From: Corella eumyota
Taxonomy: Eukaryota > Chordata > Ascidiacea > Phlebobranchia > Corellidae
Assembly (NCBI GenBank): GCA_963082875.1
Contig: OY720102.1
Span: 14,110,990 to 14,174,989 of the forward strand
DNA: 64,000 nt
Direction of reading: 5' to 3'
Shown here: positions 34,614-45,195 of the stretch, in pieces
How the letters are laid out: each line of letters begins with the position of its first letter
How positions within the stretch are numbered: the first letter of the stretch is position 1
Translations under genes and position numbers: made by a program
Notes under the pieces: model-generated
What the model was told of the DNA's origin: nothing
Databases searched by the model: none
What the model saw: only the letters and a program-made list of their open reading frames with translations

Positions 34614-36161
34614 ATGGCTTATGAAAATAAACAATACAGTCTTTCAATAAAAAAAGTTATTGGAATTTTAAAAGACTGCTCAAATGAGAAAATTAAGGAC
34701 CATTTTTTAATTAAAAATTCCCCTATAAATCCATGTAATGGAGAGTTATATTTGTTTAAATGTGACGAAGAAAGCGTTAGAGATTATCTTTGTGATTCTC
34801 TCAACTGGTTAAACGGTGGAAAGCGCATTGTTGGTACCCCAGGTGTCATAAAAAAAAGATGGTATTTAAAAAATCCCCTGGAAAAAAATAAACATTTAGA
34901 CTTTAAAAAATTTTTGTACACATTATCGAAAACGAAAACAGATAAAAATTATTATTTATTACATTATGTTGGTGATATGTCAGAATATTTTCCATCCTCA
35001 CATGGTAATAGCAAAAATCCAAACAAGATTTTTGTTACAACACAAAAAAATGTTTTAAACGATATAAGTATTCAATTAGAAAATAACAAATCTCCGTTTC
35101 AAACATATGCCAAAATGACAGCGAAAAAGCAACATGATGAAGGTGAAGATAGGATGTCTGTCGATCGACCGCGAGATTTAAAGCAGGTTCACAACATTGC
35201 ACATAAGGAAAAAAAGGATTTTCAAATGTGCACTGATGAAATATTTTCTACCAAAGAACTGACTATAGTGTTACCAAATTTTGTTCAAAAATTATGTATA
35301 GTGCCTAGTGTGTATGCCATTCTTGTGAATGAAGAGACGATTAAAATCGCTATAAAAGAACTAACCAAGTTTCGCAAAAATAAAGCAATACCTCAGTGTT
35401 TTGGATACGACACAACATTCGAAATGGGGGACTTTTATGTGTCATTTTTAACGATGCGCAAAACGGATATAGATGGAAATCCAATGTTTCCCATCGGCGC
35501 GATGATTCATGAAAAAAAAGATCAACAATATCACGAAGAACTTTTTAAAATAATTAGCAAACAACTAAAATTACACGAATTGGACAATATTCCAGTGACG
35601 GCTGATAGGGAAAAAGCGATAATGAACGCAGTTAATAAAACCACTGGACTAAAATTAGTTTGTTGCGCTAATCATATATTGAGAGATGTTGAATTCTGGT
35701 TAAAAAAACAAAATGGAAAATTTTCGGACATAAAAGTTTACAAAGACGAAATTGAACAACTAATATTTTCAACTTCATATGATAACTTTAATAAATTGTA
35801 TTTTGAATTAAAAACAAAATGGTCACCAACATTTGTAAATTATTTTGAAAAAAATCTGCAACAAGATATACTAGCTTATTCAGTATTTTTTTACACCAAA
35901 CAGTTTACAATTTTTAATGGAAAAACTGTAACCAACAACATGAGCGAGTCATTCAATAGGGTACTGAAGGACATTTGTGGCAACAAAGAAAATAGATTGG
36001 ACTACACAATTATATTGTTTTTTAAATTATTTCAGAATTTTGCATATGACCTTTTTCGTGCAGAAAAAGGATTTGGCAGGTTTGGTTTACTTTGTCCTCT
36101 GAAGAAACAATTTCTGCCGGCGAAGATTCTAAAGATAGTATTCCTAAATTGGTTTATTTAA
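34614..36161 (+). CDS. MULE transposase, DDE part
   Basis: 515 codons from the first ATG (34614); a TTTCAG acceptor-like site lies just upstream at 34580. The catalytic core is typical of Mutator transposases: first Asp in GYDTTFEMGDFYVSFLTMRK (codon at 35409), second Asp in VTADREKAIMNAV (35604), the CxxH in CCANHILRDVEFWLKK (35664-35675), and the Glu in TNNMSESFNRVLK (35946). The N-terminal 250 residues are lysine-rich and unassigned; they may bind DNA. The frame ends at 36161, but a second frame is already open from 36050 and carries the SWIM finger that normally follows the DDE core in one protein. The two are therefore probably one product, joined by splicing or a frameshift. Alternatively the 69-112-nt overlap reflects one disabling indel. 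Confidence 0.9.
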   Translation: MAYENKQYSLSIKKVIGILKDCSNEKIKDHFLIKNSPINPCNGELYLFKCDEESVRDYLCDSLNWLNGGKRIVGTPGVIKKRWYLKNPLEKNKHLDFKKFLYTLSKTKTDKNYYLLHYVGDMSEYFPSSHGNSKNPNKIFVTTQKNVLNDISIQLENNKSPFQTYAKMTAKKQHDEGEDRMSVDRPRDLKQVHNIAHKEKKDFQMCTDEIFSTKELTIVLPNFVQKLCIVPSVYAILVNEETIKIAIKELTKFRKNKAIPQCFGYDTTFEMGDFYVSFLTMRKTDIDGNPMFPIGAMIHEKKDQQYHEELFKIISKQLKLHELDNIPVTADREKAIMNAVNKTTGLKLVCCANHILRDVEFWLKKQNGKFSDIKVYKDEIEQLIFSTSYDNFNKLYFELKTKWSPTFVNYFEKNLQQDILAYSVFFYTKQFTIFNGKTVTNNMSESFNRVLKDICGNKENRLDYTIILFFKLFQNFAYDLFRAEKGFGRFGLLCPLKKQFLPAKILKIVFLNWFI

Positions 36162-37936
36162 ACAAAATAAAAGAAGAAATTTTAAAACAAAAAAATTTGG
36201 CTTCTGGTTCTAAAACTAAAAAGTTCCCTGAAAAAACTTTTTATACTGAAGTTGTTGAAATGTGCCTTATGTCTAGTGGCGTATCTTTGGATAGAGACAC
36301 TGGCACTTTTGTTGTGATAAATCCATTTACTGATGCCCGACATGCCGTTACATTATTTCCACCTATTTGTAGTTGTTCAAGTATTACTGCAAAATGCTGG
36401 CATGTACTTGCGGTCCATAAACGACTGCAAACCAACCAAAAAAATCTCAAGAATCGCAGTTATACACTCACGGCGTTAAACAAAAGGCAAAGGGGAAAAG
36501 ATGGTAAGTCAGGCAAAAAAAAGGTTAGACAAAGAGACTACGATTACGACGTAATTCCTGCTCCCAACAGTGCAGAAATGAACATCGACCTGGATGTGCT
36601 CCTAGGTCAAGAGACAGAAGATAAAAAATATATGTGTAAAGGTAGCGACGAAGAGCATGGTGATGAGTTAACTAGCCTAGGTCTAATAGAAAGTAATATT
36701 ACAATAGAAGAAATTGTCAAAAAGGGTAATAAACCCAAAGACATAATAGAAAAAAAGGAAAATTTAAAAAAAAGTAAGCACATTGAAGTTAAAGCAAACG
36801 CAAAAGAGATTGGCAAAAAAAATATTAAATCTGTAGTTGAAATCATGCCGAAAAATATTGGCAGAGAAGATAAGAATTCCGAAAGTAAATTATATACTAA
36901 AGAAAAAGGTAAGACAGAAAATATGCCCAAAATTAAAAAAAATAAAAATGAAAGTGGGGAAAACTACAAAACACCTGATGGTGAAATGGAGAAAAATCAA
37001 ACGTCTTTTGGAAACGCCCCCTGGGAAAAGGAGAATCTTTTGGTAACAACAGATCAAAAAAAAAGTTGTTCAATTGCAATGGAATGTTTAATTGGGAAAA
37101 AAAAATGGTTGGATGACATATGCATTGAAAAGTGCATTAACGGAGTCATAAGTTATCTTGACCTAAAAAATGAAGCTTTCCAATTTTCTTCTTTAGTATT
37201 TGAAAATCAAAAAAATAACAATAATGTGGAGTTGGTCTCAAACTATATTAGTTCACTCAGAGCTTTGGACTTTAATGTAATTGTTTTTCCTAATAACCTT
37301 AATAATATTCACTGGCAATTAATTATCTGTAATATTTCTCAAAAAAATATATGGATTTTTGATTCTATGGTCTGTCAATTGCATGGAGCATGCCTGCAGA
37401 AATCAGCCAAGTGTTGTCTTAAAATTTTATCCTTTATGTATGCTGTAATTGACATACCATTTAATAACTTGGAATGGACAGTCTCTTTGATGAACAATTG
37501 CCCACAACAAAATAATTGTGATGACTGTGGGGTTTACACAATCATAAACACGTATTACGTGCTATCTGGTCAGGTTCCAAATGCATTTAATGTCGATTTA
37601 GCAAGAAAATGGCTTGCTGCACTATTTATAAAACAAAATAGATTGAGAGATTTTTCAAAGCGAATTTCGGCCAACGAAAGAAAATCAGCACTACAAAAAG
37701 TTATTAATCTAAAGCCTACTTCGTTTCAACTTAAAATAGAACGAAAGGAATTTAAATGCTTAGTTCTGAATTCAAATACTAATTGGAACATATGTGAATC
37801 AACGTCTTGTCCAGGAAATGGTACATATTTGCCACAAATACAATGTTGTGTTTGTAGGAAGTGGTATCACGTTAAATGTCAAAAGGGGGTTACAAAACTT
37901 AGAAGTTGGATATGTGATTTGTGCATGTTAAACTAA
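36092..37936 (+). CDS. MULE second frame: SWIM finger, Ulp1-like protease, PHD finger
   Basis: The frame is open from 36050 and has no early ATG; position 36092 is a TTG, so it likely depends on the upstream frame. Order: SWIM zinc finger CSCSSITAKCWH (about residues 93-104), a charged Lys/Glu-rich linker (about 115-320), a C48/Ulp1-type cysteine protease, and a C-terminal PHD finger. Protease landmarks are His in NNIHWQLII (codon 37310), Asp in WIFDSM (37361), Gln in CPQQNN (about 37505) and Cys in DDCGVYTI (37526); all catalytic positions are present. The PHD finger runs from ICESTSC through QCCVCRKWYHVKCQ to WICDLC. SUMO or ubiquitin-like deconjugation and binding of histone tails are known roles of such domains; their use by this element is inferred. 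Ulp1-bearing MULEs are known in plants (KI-MULEs). Confidence 0.9.
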   Translation: MSSEETISAGEDSKDSIPKLVYLNKIKEEILKQKNLASGSKTKKFPEKTFYTEVVEMCLMSSGVSLDRDTGTFVVINPFTDARHAVTLFPPICSCSSITAKCWHVLAVHKRLQTNQKNLKNRSYTLTALNKRQRGKDGKSGKKKVRQRDYDYDVIPAPNSAEMNIDLDVLLGQETEDKKYMCKGSDEEHGDELTSLGLIESNITIEEIVKKGNKPKDIIEKKENLKKSKHIEVKANAKEIGKKNIKSVVEIMPKNIGREDKNSESKLYTKEKGKTENMPKIKKNKNESGENYKTPDGEMEKNQTSFGNAPWEKENLLVTTDQKKSCSIAMECLIGKKKWLDDICIEKCINGVISYLDLKNEAFQFSSLVFENQKNNNNVELVSNYISSLRALDFNVIVFPNNLNNIHWQLIICNISQKNIWIFDSMVCQLHGACLQKSAKCCLKILSFMYAVIDIPFNNLEWTVSLMNNCPQQNNCDDCGVYTIINTYYVLSGQVPNAFNVDLARKWLAALFIKQNRLRDFSKRISANERKSALQKVINLKPTSFQLKIERKEFKCLVLNSNTNWNICESTSCPGNGTYLPQIQCCVCRKWYHVKCQKGVTKLRSWICDLCMLN

Positions 37937-38228
37937 ATTAAAAAAACAGACACTATAGACACTTAAATATTATTTGTATTAAGTCGTTTTTTCATTAAAA
38001 GGGAAATTTAAAAAAAATTTAATGAGCTTTTTACTTGGAACCATTCAAAACCTATAAGTATATTTACCAATTTTTACTTTTAAAAACATTTTAACTATTG
38101 TAAAATCCGTTAACCTAAGTTCTTTAAATTTGTTTGCATAATACAATATAAAATTGAGGAATATTGATTTAAATGTTCTTATGTTTTAGGAGTTTTTATT
38201 AAAATTTATAACTGTTTAATTGGTTTTT

Positions 38229-39660
38229 GGAGGTGTCTGAGGATGAAGAAATTTTAAGTATGGTCGTTATTGCCAATTTCAGACACCTTTAAAAACCATT
38301 TTATAACCATTATTTTTTAATAAAAACGACTTGGGAAAGTTAGTTTAAGCGTTCTTATGTTGTTAAGGCAGTTTTCATTAAAATTTATAACTGTTTAATT
38401 GTTTTTTGGAGGTGTCTGAGGATGAAGAAATTTTAAGTATGGTTGTTATTGCCAATTTCAGACACCTTTAAAAACCATTTTATAACCATTATTTTTTAAT
38501 AAAAATGACCGGGGCAAGTTTGTTTGAGCGTTCTTATGTTGTTAAGGCAGTTTTTATTAAAATTTATAACTGTTTAATTGGTTTTTGGAGGTGTCTGAGG
38601 ATGAAGAAATTTTAAGTATGGTCGTTATTGCCAATTTCAGACACCTTTAAAAACCATTTTATAACCATTATTTTTTAATAAAAACGACTTGGGAAAGTTA
38701 GTTTAAGCGTTCTTATGTTGTTAAGGCAGTTTTCATTAAAATTTATAACTGTTTAATTGTTTTTTGGAGGTGTCTGAGGATGAAGAAATTTTAAGTATGG
38801 TCGTTATTGCCAATTTCAGACACCTTTAAAAACCATTTTATAACCATTATTTTTTAATAAAAATGACCGGGGCAAGTTAGTTTAAGCGTTCTTATGTTGT
38901 TAAGGCAGTTTTTATTAAAATTTATAACTGTTTAATTGGTTTTTGGAGGTGTCTGAGGATGAAGAAATTTTAAGTATGGTCGTTATTGCCAATTTCAGAC
39001 ACCTTTAAAAACCATTTTATAACCATTATTTTTTTTAAAAAACCACTTGGGCAAGTTAGTTTAAGCGTTCTTATGTTGTTAAGGCAGTTTTCATTAAAAT
39101 TTATAACTGTTTAGTTGGTTTTTGGAGGTGTCTGAGGATGAAGAAATTTTAAGTATGGTCGTTATTGCCAATTTCAGACACCTTTAAAAACCATTTTATA
39201 ACCATTATTTTTTAATAAAAATGACCGGGGCAAGTTAGTTTAAGCGTTCTTATGTTGTTAAGGCAGTTTTTATTAAAATTTATAACTGTTTAATTGGTTT
39301 TTGGAGGTGTCTGAGGATGAAGAAATTTTAAGTATGGTTGTTATTGCCAATTTCAGACACCTTTAAAAACCATTTTATAACCATTATTTTTTAATAAAAA
39401 TGACCGGGGCAAGTTAGTTTAAGCGTTCTTATGTTGTTAAGGCAGTTTTTATTAAAATTTATAACTGTTTAATTGGTTTTTGGAGGTGTCTGAGGATGAA
39501 GAAATTTTAAGTATGGTCGTTATTGCCAATTTCAGACACCTTTAAAAACCATTTTATAACCAATATTTTTTAATAAAAATGACCGGGGCAAGTTAGTTTA
39601 AGCGTTCTTATGTTGTTAAGGCAGTTTTTATTAAAATTTATAACTGTTTAATTGGTTTTT
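38229..39660. repeat. Right subterminal array, 8 x 179 bp
   Basis: Units begin GGAGGTGTCTGAGGATGAAG at 38229, 38408, 38587, 38766, 38945, 39124, 39303 and 39482, an exact 179-bp period. Two unit types (CGACTTGGGAAAG and TGACCGGGGCAAG) alternate in the first part, a sign of two-unit duplications. Inverted relative to the left array. Confidence 0.93.
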
Positions 39661-40130
39661 GGAGGTGTCTGATGAGGGTGAAATTACCGCAAATTCTGGC
39701 ACCCCTAAATTTAAAAAATTTTGCCACAAATTTCAACACGTTAAAACAAAAAAAAATTGTTGAGGCAAGCTGGAACAATAGTCCTAAAATCGGAAAAATC
39801 ATTTTTATTAAAAAATAACAACGATAAAGTGAATTTTAGAGGTGTCTGAAAAGGTGTCTGAAAAAGTGTCGGGTGTCTGGTTTTAGTACATCCCTAAAAA
39901 TTAGTTGAAATATGTTTTAATGAGTATAACTTAGTCCGCTTTACGAGTCAGATGTGTTAATGGGTAAACTGAATATGTGAGGGTTAGGGTAAGGGTTTAA
40001 TTTATGCAACCTCTTTGTTTAATTACATGTGCCGTATTTCGGTTACACACCCTGTTTATGTAGGGCGTGCGAAACTAATAGAGATCCCAATTTTTATGTA
40101 TCAAATTTGAAAATTATATATACTGTAATA

Positions 40131-40315
40131 ATGGCAGCATGGTGTAGTGGTCAGAACACTTGGCTTCACTACATGAGGTCCTGGGTTCGATCCTCATTGC
40201 TTCCATGCTGTAGCGCTCTTAAGTAAGGCGATATAAACCGTATGAACTTCTGCTGAGCCAGCACTTAACCAGCAGCTTTTTTTAAGTTGTTAAGTTGACC
40301 TTTCCATATCGCTAA
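40131..40315 (+). mobile_element. SINE, forward, 5' of MFS copy B
   Basis: Same insertion as at 17233 and 48957. Head GCAGCATGGTGTAGTGGTCA and B box GGTTCGATCCTC are intact. Confidence 0.85.
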
Positions 40316-40749
40316 TTAATAAATGTAAAAATATAGTTTAACAGAATTTAAATTCAGTTTACTTTAACATTAGGAAAACAATTTGAAAATGGTTAAAACA
40401 TTTAAAGGGGAGCCCATGTATCATTGGTATTGTATAACAATCCTAATGTTGTGTTATGGGTTTGGGGAGTTGGGTCATTTTATGATCGGTGTCACCTCAA
40501 AGGAAATGGCACAGGACGTTCATTTTGGAGACATGGCTTGTTTGACCTTGGACATAAATGTTGAAAAACTGTCAAACACAAAATGCGGAGATGTGAAGAA
40601 TTCAACACAGTGAGTAGTTGTTAATTTTGCATGCTAATATTATTTTATTTTCTTAGATCTATATTAGACAATACTAAAGGTAAACGTTAACAAAAATTTG
40701 CAGAATGTGGGATGGAACAGAAATTTTGTATTTTACTGCAAGATAAAGT

Positions 40750-41215
40750 CGATATTTCCTTAAGCAGTGAGAATCAAACCCAGGATCTTAACTAACGATG
40801 CTACAACATGCCAGTAGTGGGAATCAAACCAAGAACCTTAGGTCTTACCTAACGATGCTACAATATGTCAGCAGTGAGAATCAAACCCAACATCTCAGGC
40901 CTTACTTAAAAATGCTACAACATGCCAGCAGTAGGAATCAAACCCAGGATCTCAGGTCTGACTTAAGGATGCTACAACATGCCAGCAGTAGGAATCAAAC
41001 CCAGGATCTCAGGTCTGACTTAAGGATGCTACAACATGCCAGCAGTCGGAATCAAACCCAGGATATCAGGTCTTACTCAAGGATGATACAACATGCCAGC
41101 AGTGGGAATCAAACCCAGGATCTCAGGCCTTACACGAATGCTACAAAATGCCAGCAGTGGGAATTAAATTCAGGACCTTAGGTCTTACTCAAAGATGCTA
41201 CAACATGCTAACTAA
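40750..41215 (-). repeat. 57-bp B-box minisatellite in intron 1 of copy B
   Basis: About 8 units of the array also seen at 17868-18140. As 57 is divisible by three, the array carries an open frame of 19-residue repeats (MLQHASSRNQTQDLRS), which I regard as chance. Confidence 0.9.
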
Positions 41216-41414
41216 CAAAGTAAATTATTAATATTCTTAATTTTTAGATGGGATTGAATGGAACGATATATTGTGAATGAAATTACTCAGGCCAGGGAAT
41301 AGAATACCAAGTTCTTGCTGGTCCAATGTTTATTGCCATTTTTACTGTTACGGGAGTTGTAATGGGAATTGTTGGCGATAAATATAACAGGTTGATTACC
41401 GACTATTTTTTATA

Positions 41415-41635
41415 TTTATTTATCTTCAATGTGGAAAGGTCAACTTCACGACCTAAACATAGAATAACATCATTTACTCTGACTCCGTATCAAGTTGCCT
41501 TCAACAGTTTGGGATATTATAAATTACAATAAGCCGATAATTAAGCTGCTAATTAAGTGCTGGCTCAGCAGGAGTTCATACTGTTTATAGCGCCTTACTT
41601 AAGGGCGCTACAGCATGAGGGCTGTGGGGATAAAT
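41415..41635 (-). mobile_element. SINE, reverse
   Basis: Reverse SINE in intron 2 of copy B. It is the full version of the element cut at 18506 in copy A. Confidence 0.8.
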
Positions 41636-42068
41636 TTTTTTTATAAACTTTTTTTGAAGTAAAAGAGAGTTAATAGAAAATGTGTTCTTGTTAGTAAAAT
41701 GGTGGTTTTGGCATATAGTTTTTGGTAAAATGTCAGTAACTCCATTTTCTATGCAAACCTAAAATCTCTTTTTTTTTTTTTTTTTTTTTAAAATCTCATT
41801 TTTTTTTTATTTATTTTGCTTTTCAATATTTAAATTTTGAATTAACTTTTATAAAACTCTTTTTATTTTATGGTTTAGAATCCAGATATTATCTGCAAGT
41901 GTTTTCTTTTACTCGGTAATGACTTTTACCACCGGATTTGCCGACACTTATTGGTTGTTAGCTTTGCTGAGAGTTGGTTTTGGGGCAGGGTGAGTTTAAA
42001 GTTTGTTTCAGTAAAAAAATATTTAAAAAAAAAAGTTTTTTGTACCAGTTAATATTTTTAACTAAATT

Positions 42069-42505
42069 TGTGGGTGAAGCATGGTGTAGTGGTAAGAGCA
42101 CTTGGCATCACTACATAAGGTTCTGCGTTCAATTCCCACTGCTCTTATGCTAGGGTCTTAACAAACCTTAATAATATCAAATTTTTTGTATGTATAATAA
42201 ATTCTCTTAAAAACCTAAACCTTTTTTTCTCAGAGAGTCGGCCTGTACTCCTCTTACCTCAAGTTTGGTGGCCGACATTTTCTCACAGAAAGTTCGAGCT
42301 TTTGCGATGAGTTTTTTCAACTTTGGGATTTATTTTGGATATGGTTTGGCATTTGCTGTTGGAAATTATGTGACTGACGCCAATGTTCTTGGAAATGGTG
42401 AAAATATTTTAAATATTTTTTGAACGACAGTGCGGTGTAGTAGTCAGAACACTTGGCTTTACTACATGAGAACCTGGGTTCGATTCCTACTACTCTCATA
42501 ACGTA
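42069..42505 (+). mobile_element. Two SINE head fragments
   Basis: Heads at 42069-42150 (AGCATGGTGTAGTGGTAAGA) and 42428-42505 (GTGCGGTGTAGTAGTCAGA), on either side of MFS exon 4. The counterparts in copy C are at 51007 and 51363. Confidence 0.75.
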
Positions 42506-42817
42506 GTAGCCTACCCTATTTTTGAACAATTTATTTTTAGGTTTTTTTATCAAATCAACCCCCAAAAAATTAATTTTATTGTTTTGAATTGATTTTTAAC
42601 TAATCTTTTGTTAATTTTTTCTTAGAGCTGGCGTTGGTGTTACTTTATAGCTGGAGCTCCAGGCATAATTATGGCGATTATTTTATATTTCTCTGTCAAA
42701 GAACCGGAACGTAAAATTATAGAACAAGCTGAAGAGAATAACAAATATGAGATAGACTTTGGTATTTAATACTTTTGATAAAATGTTTAATAAATGAAAC
42801 TGTTTTTTGTAATTCTT

Positions 42818-43086
42818 TATCCTCAATGTGAGAAGGTCGATCTCATGACCTAAACATAGAATAACATCAGTTACCCCAACCTGGTCTCAAATTGACTTTG
42901 GCAGTTTGGGATATTATTAAATATATTTGTCTGATAATTATGCTGCTTATTAAGTGTTGGCTCAGCAGGAGTTTATACTTTTTTATATCGCCTTACTTAA
43001 GGGTGCTACCACATGAGAGCAGTGGGGATTGAACCCACGACCTCATGGTGGTGTAGCAAGTGTTCTTACCACTACACCATCCTGCC
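42818..43086 (-). mobile_element. SINE, reverse
   Basis: Full reverse copy in intron 5 of MFS copy B, ending CACTACACCATCCTGCC. Confidence 0.85.
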
Positions 43087-43419
43087 GTTTTCATTATAAG
43101 AATTGTATTTTTTAAGTCTGCCGTAAAATTTCTTATTTTTTTGGAGAAATGTTTAAAAGTTATTTGGTCTATTTTGCAAACTATATTTTTAACTAAACTA
43201 TTTATAAACCTGGTTATAAATTTTATTATTTAGAAAAGCAGTCGGTGTTGAAATCAATTTTGACAACTTTCAAATTATTTATCAAATCTCCAACTATCTT
43301 ATTGTTACTGGTTGGGGCTTCATTTAGACATTCTGGTGAGTTTTATATTTATGCAATAAAATCCTTAGTCGGTGCTTCAACATGCTGCTACTGCGAATCA
43401 AACTTTAAACCTCACCCTA

Positions 43420-43790
43420 CATACTGTAGTGGTCGAATCACTTTGCTTTACTACATGAGGTCTTTGGTTCGATCCCTTCTGCTCTCGTGCTGTAGTGCTT
43501 TTGAGTAAGGAGCTATAAACTCCTGCTAAGCCAGTACTTAATCAATTATCGGGCAATTATAGTCTATAATATCCCAAACTGCCACAGGCAACTCGAGACT
43601 GGGTCGGGGTAACTTGTGTTATTCTATGTTTAAGTCGCGCATTCGACTTTCCCACATCGAGGATAAAGATATATACAAAAAAAATAATAATATCCCAAAC
43701 TGCTAAAGGTAACTCGGGACTGGGTCGGGGTAACAAAAATTCATCTATGTTCAGGTCATGAAGTCGACCTTCCCACATCGAGGATAACAA
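43420..43790 (+). mobile_element. SINE plus adjoining SINE tail
   Basis: Full forward copy at 43420-43675 followed by a second body end at 43684-43790. Copies A and C have the same pair with a deletion inside the first. Confidence 0.85.
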
Positions 43791-44092
43791 AATCTAAATC
43801 AAATTTTAATGTTTTCAGCAAGTTTTTGTTGGTCTTACAACAGTCAGTTATATTTTGATCAATATTACCCCGGCACAGAGGTGGGGTTGTGGATGAGTTT
43901 AACTTCCATTAATGGTGGAACGATTGGGATAATCACTGGTGGAATTTTGTCTGATTTACTCGCTTCTAAATACGGTAATCTTTATTTTGATCATATTATT
44001 AAAAATTTGATTTTACTGAATGGACACTTTTCTAAAATAGTTTTCGAAAATGGCATTATCTGAAAATTTTGACATAAATTGAAGGTTGGCAG

Positions 44093-44345
44093 CATGGTGT
44101 AGTGGTCAAAACCCTTGTCTTTACTACATAAGTTCCGTTGTTCAATCCCCACTGCTTCCATGCTGTAGAGCCCTTAAGTAAGGTGCTATAAACAATATTA
44201 ACTTCTGCTGAGCCAGCACTTAATCAGCAGCTTAATTATTGAGCAATTATAATATCCCAAACTGTCAACTTGAGACCGGGTCGGGGTAACTGATGTTACT
44301 CTATCTTTAGGTTGTGCATTCGACCTTCCCACGTTAAAGATAAAT
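44093..44345 (+). mobile_element. SINE, forward
   Basis: Full copy in intron 7 of MFS copy B, orthologous in position to 20138-20395. Confidence 0.85.
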
Positions 44346-44949
44346 AAGTACAATAAAACAGTTTTATTTTCAGAGAAGGGATAGGGTGTAAGGGGGTTAA
44401 TATAAATGTCCCATTGTGTAAATTGACAGTATTATTAATATTACACAAATTTTGTAGATTTGTATTTAGAAATATTCCATTTTTTAGGTTTTAATTTTAA
44501 ATCAAATTTTTTTTAGGTGTACGAACAAGATTGTGGGTTTTGGTCGTTAGTCAAGCAATAGCCTGCCCTCTAGCGGCGGGAACTCTTTACTTTTCTCCGC
44601 CTTATGCTTTTATTTCGCTCTTTGGAGCTTATTTATTCGGTAAATAGTTTCATATTTTTTAAGAGAACAGTTACCCCGACCCAGTTTTGAGATGACTTTA
44701 TTGTAATCAAATTTTATTTAATACACAGCGGAAATGTGGTTCGGAGTTTTGTTCACTGTTTTGGTTGAGTTCTTTCCTGCCCAGTCATGCGCAACAGCGA
44801 TCGCTATGTTTATTTTTGCGATCAATAATATTGGAGGGAATTCCCCTCTTATAGTACAACCTATGATCAAAGTTTTAGGTTTCAGGGAAGCACTGTACAT
44901 CGTTTACCCAGGATTTTACTTGGTTAGTAAGTTTTTTTTCTGATAATTA

Positions 44950-45195
44950 TTTATCCTCGATGTGGGAAGGTCAACTTCACGACCTAAACATGGAGGTATA
45001 TATGTTACCCTGACCTAGTTTTAAGTTAACTTTGGCAGTTTGGGATATTATAGATTATAATTGCCTGATAATTAAGCTGCTGATTAAGTGCTGGCTTAGC
45101 AGGAGTTTATATCGTTTATAGCACCTTACTCAATAACGTTATAGCTTGAGAGCAGTGGGAATCGAACCCAGGACCTCATCCAGCAAAGCCAAGTT
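44950..45195 (-). mobile_element. SINE, reverse
   Basis: Reverse copy in intron 9 of MFS copy B. Confidence 0.85.

Larger units (their letters stand above)
33487..39894 (+). mobile_element. Mutator-like DNA transposon with Ulp1 protease and PHD finger
   Basis: A 6408-bp element. Target duplication TAAAAATTA (9 bp) at 33478-33486 and 39895-39903. Ends are perfectly inverted from GGGATGTACTAAAACCAGAC inward for over 200 bp. Each terminal repeat continues into 179-bp tandem units, four on the left (33712-34427) and eight in inverted orientation on the right (38229-39660). The 9-bp duplication, long terminal repeats, MULE-type DDE transposase and SWIM finger place it in the Mutator superfamily. 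Near-identity of the subterminal units and clean ends suggest a young insertion. It sits inside the 269-bp MITE upstream of MFS copy B. Confidence 0.93.
33402..40087. mobile_element. 269-bp MITE, split by a 6.4-kb insertion
   Basis: Left part 33402-33477/33486 and right part 39895-40087. Imperfect inverted ends of about 45 bp start GGATCTCTATTA on both sides. They are flanked by the 8-bp duplication CAATTTTT (33394-33401 and 40088-40095). Segments A and C carry a single CAATTTTT at this site (GAACAATTTTTAT), i.e. the empty site. An 8-bp duplication with GG-starting ends would suit a Merlin-type element; hAT or P are alternatives. Confidence 0.85.

Noticed and set aside
36241-36930. Minus-strand frames inside the MULE
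   Set aside because: Antisense shadows of the lysine/glutamate-rich linker; no domain recognisable.
33487-39894. Polinton or virus-like identity because of the cysteine protease
   Set aside because: No polymerase, packaging or capsid gene; DDE transposase, SWIM finger, long TIRs and a 9-bp target duplication fit Mutator.
40798-41181. Open frame with 19-residue repeats
   Set aside because: Produced by a 57-bp tandem repeat (divisible by three), with no start context. The same array in copies A and C is shorter.
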